Positions 60,256 to 64,000 of a stretch of DNA of 64,000 nt are shown here, piece by piece (position 1 is the first letter of the stretch; every line of letters begins with the position of its first letter). The position numbers were made by a program, and so were the translations under genes. Source of the DNA: JAWKOK01 sp963848115 (lineage in GTDB: Bacteria > Chloroflexota > Anaerolineae > Caldilineales > Caldilineaceae); NCBI GenBank assembly GCA_963848115.1, contig CAWKCP010000005.1:124001-188000 (forward strand). Direction: 5' to 3'. A model generated the notes under the pieces. The model was not told the DNA's origin. It was given only the letters and a program-made list of their open reading frames with translations, and did not search any database.

Positions 60256-60345
60256 CGGGATTTCATGTGGTAGGGCGGGTTTCCTTACCCGCCCGGCTCG
60301 CTCCCAGAGGGCGGCGGGTAAGGAAACCCGCCCTACCATGCGGAG
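60256..60345. repeat. spacer repeat between DUF1254 copies 2 and 3
   Basis: Arms GTAGGGCGGGTTTCCTTACC... (60270-60293) and its perfect inverse (60313-60336), flanked by the same CAACGGGAT and AAAGAGCC words as at 58543-58634. Confidence 0.7.
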
Positions 60346-60407
60346 ACCACACGAATTCCGAAAGAGCCACATTTTTACGAGATGCAATCGCGCAAGGAGA
60401 ACGGATC

Positions 60408-61874
60408 ATGAAAAGCATCTATGAACTCGTCGCATCTGATGCGCCGCAGAGCGCAAAGGACTTCACGCCGGCGCCGGAGAAGATGGAAACCCGGTTCGGC
60501 ACGTTGGCATTCCCGGACGGCTACCCGACCGCGGAAACGGTGCAGAAAGTCTACGACGAACTGGACCTGCAACGCGCCACCCAACTTTACCTCGACATGT
60601 ACCCGGCGCTGTCGGCGCACGGCCTTATCACGGGCTGGGTTCGCGACTATGGCATGAGTGACCCCTCGGACATCTGTGTGACAGCAAATCGACTGGACTC
60701 CAGTGCGTTGATTCTGACCGGCAACACCGAGAGTCTCTACTCCTTCTTCGTGCTCGACCTCAAGACGAACGGCCCCACGGTGATCGAGGTGCCGCCGGGC
60801 GTGATGGGGCCGATGGACGACCACAACTTTCTTTTCCTGGCCGATGTCGGCCCGACCGGCCAGGATCAGGGCAAGGGCGGCAAATATCTGATCCTGCCGC
60901 CGGGCTATGACGGTGATGTGCCGGATGGATATTTTGTCGTGCACTCACCGACCTATCTGGGTTTCTCGTTTCTGCGGGCCAATGCCGATGTGGTGGGATA
61001 CGGCGACAAGGTGCTGGAGTTCTATCGTAAGAACGCCAAGATCTATCCCTTGAAGACCGGCCCGTGCGCACCACGCGTCAGGAATGTCACCGGTGTACCG
61101 ACCAACACGCTCGTGCCTGAAGATGCGGATGCCTTCAAATGGATGCACGAAATCATCGACTACGAGCCGGCCGACGCCTTTGGCAAGGAAAGGCTCGGTC
61201 GCCTGGCCTCCTTGGGCATCGAGAAAGGCAAGCCCTTTGCGCCCGATGCCCGCATGCAGAAAATCTTCGCCAAGGCCGCGGCAGAGGGCGTTGCCATGTC
61301 CCGCGTCATCGCCTTCGACTGTCGAGACGAGCAGGCCGTCGTCTATGCGGATCGGCGCTGGGAGAGTCCCTACGTCACCAACAACTCGACCTTCTACCAG
61401 GACGACTACATCAATCTCGAAGCGCGTACGGTCTTCCACTTCACTGCCGATGGCATCACGCCCGCCATGGCGGCCCAGATGCCCGAGGGCAAGGGGTCTC
61501 GCTATCAGACGACCTACAAGGACGCCAACGGCAAGTTCCTTGACGGCAACAGTACCTACAAGGTGAACATGCCGCCCAAGGTGCCGGTGGCGCTCTTCTG
61601 GGCGGTGACGGTCTACGATCCCTGGACCCGCTGCGAGATCCAGAGCCAGCCCTACCCGAGCATCAGCAGCCAGCAGGATCCGCCGCCCACGGTGAATGCA
61701 GACGGAACCATCGATATCTACTTCTCGACCGAGAAGCCCCAGGATGTGCCGGCGCAGAACTGGATCAAGACCCTGCCTGACCAGGGGTTCTTTGTCTACA
61801 TCCGCTACTACGGTCCGTTGAATGCATTCAACGACAAGACCTGGGTGCCAAATGATGTGGCGTTGCTTGGGTAA
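60408..61874 (+). CDS. DUF1254/DUF1214 protein, copy 3
   Basis: 488 residues, the most divergent of the three (ATQLYLDMYPALSAHGLITGWVRDYG; GPTGQDQGKGGKYLILPPGYDGDVPDGYFVVHSPTYLGFSF; STYKVNMPPKVPVALFWAVTVYDPWTRCEIQSQPYPS; IDIYFSTEKPQDVPAQNWIKTLPDQGFFVYIRYYGPLNAF). AAGGAGAA precedes the ATG at 60408; the long upstream extension of this frame overlaps copy 2 and is not real. The three copies may have different substrates. Confidence 0.88.
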   Translation: MKSIYELVASDAPQSAKDFTPAPEKMETRFGTLAFPDGYPTAETVQKVYDELDLQRATQLYLDMYPALSAHGLITGWVRDYGMSDPSDICVTANRLDSSALILTGNTESLYSFFVLDLKTNGPTVIEVPPGVMGPMDDHNFLFLADVGPTGQDQGKGGKYLILPPGYDGDVPDGYFVVHSPTYLGFSFLRANADVVGYGDKVLEFYRKNAKIYPLKTGPCAPRVRNVTGVPTNTLVPEDADAFKWMHEIIDYEPADAFGKERLGRLASLGIEKGKPFAPDARMQKIFAKAAAEGVAMSRVIAFDCRDEQAVVYADRRWESPYVTNNSTFYQDDYINLEARTVFHFTADGITPAMAAQMPEGKGSRYQTTYKDANGKFLDGNSTYKVNMPPKVPVALFWAVTVYDPWTRCEIQSQPYPSISSQQDPPPTVNADGTIDIYFSTEKPQDVPAQNWIKTLPDQGFFVYIRYYGPLNAFNDKTWVPNDVALLG

Positions 61875-61967
61875 GGCCGCTGCAAGAAAATGATTCCCCT
61901 AATATTAACGCTTATGCAGCGGCTTTAAGGCCGTCAAATAGGGATTCATTTTCTTGGAACGGCCTAA
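61874..61967. repeat. AAGAAAATGATTCCC inverted-repeat element
   Basis: AAGAAAATGATTCCC at 61884-61898 and its inverse at 61941-61955 match in 14 of 15 positions, with GGCCG / CGGCC outside. It lies directly after the third DUF1254 gene and may act as its terminator. Confidence 0.6.
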
Positions 61968-62299
61968 CATCGACTCCGCCGATCGTATTCCGGCAACATT
62001 GTACTAGTACAGCCTGGCGTAAATGGCCCCACGGATAGCGTTGCCGGCTTTCGGCCCCCCGACCCCCAATCCTGGGGGTGGCTGGATTCGCCTGGCTCTG
62101 GCCAGCTGATGACCTGCTCGACGGCGTACTGCTTGCCAGGCAATACCAGCCAGGCAAAGCTCCCCCCAAGATTGGGGGCCAGGGGGCTGAACGGCGAGCC
62201 AACCAAACCATTGAGCCATTTGCGCCAGGCTGTACCAGGCATCTATCAACCAACGCTTCATCGACAGCACCGGGGAGTGGGGACAACAGGAAAGCACAC
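61875..62299. other. 425-bp spacer of two palindromic elements
   Basis: Holds the inverted-repeat element at 61874-61967 and the larger palindromic element at 62054-62187. No gene was seen. Confidence 0.5.
62054..62187. repeat. 134-bp palindromic element with G/C-tract arms
   Basis: Arms of 25 bp (62054-62078 and 62163-62187), built on CCCCCAATCCTGGGGG and its inverse, match in about 22 positions; inner GCCTGGCT / AGCCAGGC arms extend the palindrome. Confidence 0.6.
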
Positions 62300-63094
62300 A
62301 TGGCAGAGTCACAGACAGAGCGGGATCGTCACACACTGCTGGCGTTCGAGGCCCAGCAGCAGACAGAGGTTGACCCTGTGGCAAGCGAGGGTCAACTTCC
62401 GGCTGCAACGGATGAAGAGGGTGCTGATTTTGATGCCGTCGATGCGCTGCTGCGCCTGGTCGTGGGCGGCGCCTGCAATTTGACCGATCTACTGCTCGAC
62501 CAATTGCAAGAGACGGAAGAGGCCGCGGCAAGCAGACAAGCGACCGAGACCGCCCCCGCCAACGATTCGATTTCCACTCTTTTGCGCTATGCGCTTATCG
62601 GTCAGATCTTCGAGACTCAGCGCCGGCTACGGGGGAAGTTCGTATCGGTCGCCGGCGCGATGTTGTCCATCGCCGACGGCGCAGCCCGAAGTGCACGGCC
62701 GATCACAGACAGCCGGCTGGCCGCGCCGGCAAGGCGGCGGGCCAGTGCGCTATCGGCGCAGGTCATGGATGAGACGGTGCGGCTCATTCAGATCGGCCGC
62801 CAAGAGGAGGCCCTCGGCCGGACCACCTCGCGTGAGGTCGCAGATCATATCATGGACGACATCTTTGACTATATGGCCGAGAATCCGGAGGTCGCTGAGT
62901 TGGTGCGCCAGCAGGGCCGCGGCATGGTCGCCGAGAATCTCGACGTCGTACGCCTGCGCACGGCCAACAGAGACAGCTCGCTGGAAACGATCGTCCGCAA
63001 CCTGTTGCACAGACCCCCGCGTAGCCAGCTCAACGGCGCGCCCGATGTGGTCAAGCGTCAGGCCGACAATGGCGACGAGAAGGAACCGACATGA
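62300..63094 (+). CDS. protein of unknown function coupled to an RDD protein
   Basis: 264 residues, soluble-looking but with a helical core (FDAVDALLRLVVGGACNLTDLLLDQLQETEE; LRYALIGQIFETQRRLRGKFVSVAGAMLSIADGAARS; EVADHIMDDIFDYMAENPEVAELVRQQGRGMVAENLDVVRLRTANRDSSLETIVRNLL). No family recognised. AGGAAAG precedes the ATG. Its stop overlaps the next start as ATGA, so the two proteins are translationally coupled and probably work together at the membrane. Confidence 0.8.
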   Translation: MAESQTERDRHTLLAFEAQQQTEVDPVASEGQLPAATDEEGADFDAVDALLRLVVGGACNLTDLLLDQLQETEEAAASRQATETAPANDSISTLLRYALIGQIFETQRRLRGKFVSVAGAMLSIADGAARSARPITDSRLAAPARRRASALSAQVMDETVRLIQIGRQEEALGRTTSREVADHIMDDIFDYMAENPEVAELVRQQGRGMVAENLDVVRLRTANRDSSLETIVRNLLHRPPRSQLNGAPDVVKRQADNGDEKEPT

Positions 63095-63654
63095 GTGGAA
63101 ATCCAGACGAGACAACAAGAACGAGCGATGGCGCTGAATCGATCGCCGGCGAATATGCAGGCTTTCTCAGTCGCGCCATGGCGCTTGTGCTGGACATTTT
63201 CTTGACCAATGCCGTAGTGTTGATCGTCGGAATCAGCACCAATTGGATCATCGAGTTCTTTACCTTTGGCGGCTATTTCGGGCAAAGCGAGCGGCTCACC
63301 AATGCCGGACAGATCGTGTTGACGGTGGTGGTCGTGCTCACAGCACTCTTGATGAATATCGGCTACTACATCGGCCTCTGGATGTTGACGGGGCGGACTG
63401 CGGGCAAAGGCGTTATGGGCTTGAAGATCGTCCATATTCAGGGTCGATCCATTTCATTTGGCGTTGCGCTGCGCCGCCTGATCGGCTACTACATTTCGGC
63501 GATCGTGCTATTTTGGGGATTCATATCGGTGCTGCTCAATGATGAGCGGCGCGGCTGGCACGACAAGATGGCCGGTACCTGCGTCATCTATGCCTGGGAT
63601 GCCGATAGCCGGGCATCCATCAAACAGAAACGGCAAGCGCTGTCGTCATCATGA
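63091..63654 (+). CDS. RDD-family membrane protein
   Basis: 187 residues, with the RDD pattern: GEYAGFLSRAMALVLDIFLTNAVVLIVG (arginine and aspartate in the first helix), GLWMLTGRTAGKGVMGLKIVH and ALRRLIGYYISAIVLFWGFISVLLNDERRGWHDKMAGTCVIY. RDD domains sit in membranes and are linked to transport or sodium/proton exchange. ATGA overlap with the upstream gene. Confidence 0.88.
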   Translation: MSGNPDETTRTSDGAESIAGEYAGFLSRAMALVLDIFLTNAVVLIVGISTNWIIEFFTFGGYFGQSERLTNAGQIVLTVVVVLTALLMNIGYYIGLWMLTGRTAGKGVMGLKIVHIQGRSISFGVALRRLIGYYISAIVLFWGFISVLLNDERRGWHDKMAGTCVIYAWDADSRASIKQKRQALSSS

Positions 63655-64000
63655 GTTCGGCCGGCTATCTGGCCTGCTCCTGTACAGGGATTGTGAGACG
63701 AAACACGCTTGGATGGGTGGGGCTGGATTATCGGGACAATGAACTCATCGGCGTCCGGTGCAGGCAATGAGTCTGCGCCGGGTGCTTCATGGCTTGCCCC
63801 TGCTCTTCAGAATACCCAACCCACTTCATTAAATTGAGTACGACAACTACCCAATTCACTTGATACGATGGGTCAGAAGGCCTTTGATTGACAGTGCGAG
63901 ACACGTGTCACAGTGCCCGGCGCTGCCACGTGCGCTCACTCACCGCTTCCTTAAGACGCAATGCAAGCGCGGGTCACTTTTTCACAACAACGGCAACAGC
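63655..64000. other. gene-free end of window with weak two-box site D
   Basis: No gene. Holds a degraded two-box element near 63826-63865 (GACAACTACCCAATTCACTTGATA with the second box at 63848). A gene beginning beyond the window may be its target. Confidence 0.4.

Noticed and set aside
61912..62531. minus-strand frames between the DUF1254 copy 3 and 62300 genes
   Set aside because: They run through palindromic repeats and overlap the start of a better-supported gene; no family signal.

Overview
The window reads as a chromosomal segment of an uncultured or draft-assembled member of the Chloroflexota (Anaerolineae/Caldilineae-like). This is inference. The support is a B-type sdhCAB operon, a two-subunit KorAB with fused gamma-alpha subunit, paired solute-binding and VWA proteins next to pspA, a secreted DUF5666 protein ending in FLPFVAK (a C-terminal pattern I associate with secreted Chloroflexota proteins), and sigma70-like promoters. 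No rRNA, tRNA, CRISPR array or prophage was seen. The only transposase is one IS200/IS605-type Y1 gene, but several short non-autonomous repeat elements occur between genes.

Layout. 1-4.1 kb: end of an unknown gene, a GntR/FCD regulator and korAB. 4.2-8.5 kb: minus-strand cluster of PlsC, a SirB1-like protein, a large DUF6909-like protein and a DUF72 protein. 8.8-11.6 kb: amtB and a Ser/Thr kinase, whose promoters share the same palindromic operator. 11.7-20.8 kb: Y1 transposase, sdhCAB, a GH13 enzyme, isocitrate dehydrogenase and an SDR. 21-26.3 kb: DUF2892 protein, thioredoxin, DUF5666 pair, an ABC ATPase without a neighbouring permease, and FabF. 26.7-30.3 kb: a TPR-RecQ-HRDC helicase. 30.5-38.1 kb: pspA, two solute-binding proteins (one with VWA), a nucleoside-phosphorylase-like protein, a membrane coiled-coil protein and a branched-chain-type binding lipoprotein. 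38.1-42.6 kb: galT, ROK sugar kinase, SPL-like radical SAM, HAD phosphatase and a small membrane protein. 42.9-45.7 kb: YccF and a holin-phosphodiesterase fusion. 46-53 kb: two propeller sensor genes, the second a giant hybrid kinase, and a REC-PAS-kinase. 53.5-63.7 kb: an acidic Ala-rich protein, small membrane proteins, an AI-2E-family permease, three tandem DUF1254/DUF1214 paralogues, and an unknown protein coupled to an RDD protein.

KorAB, Icd and SdhCAB together cover isocitrate to 2-oxoglutarate, succinyl-CoA, and succinate to fumarate, with ferredoxin and quinone as electron carriers. AmtB and the kinase look co-regulated. The pspA locus looks like an envelope-stress module.

Two features stand out. 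First, at least eleven reading-frame breaks are each repaired by removing one base (+1), and two more are of the opposite sense. They hit conserved genes, which points to sequence errors, although the korA break coincides with a CTTTGAC heptamer like the prfB recoding site. Second, two sets of repeated regulatory sequences define putative regulons: a TGTGCA-N3-TGCACA operator overlapping the -35 of amtB and the kinase, and a two-box element with exact 22-bp spacing upstream of three or four envelope-related genes.
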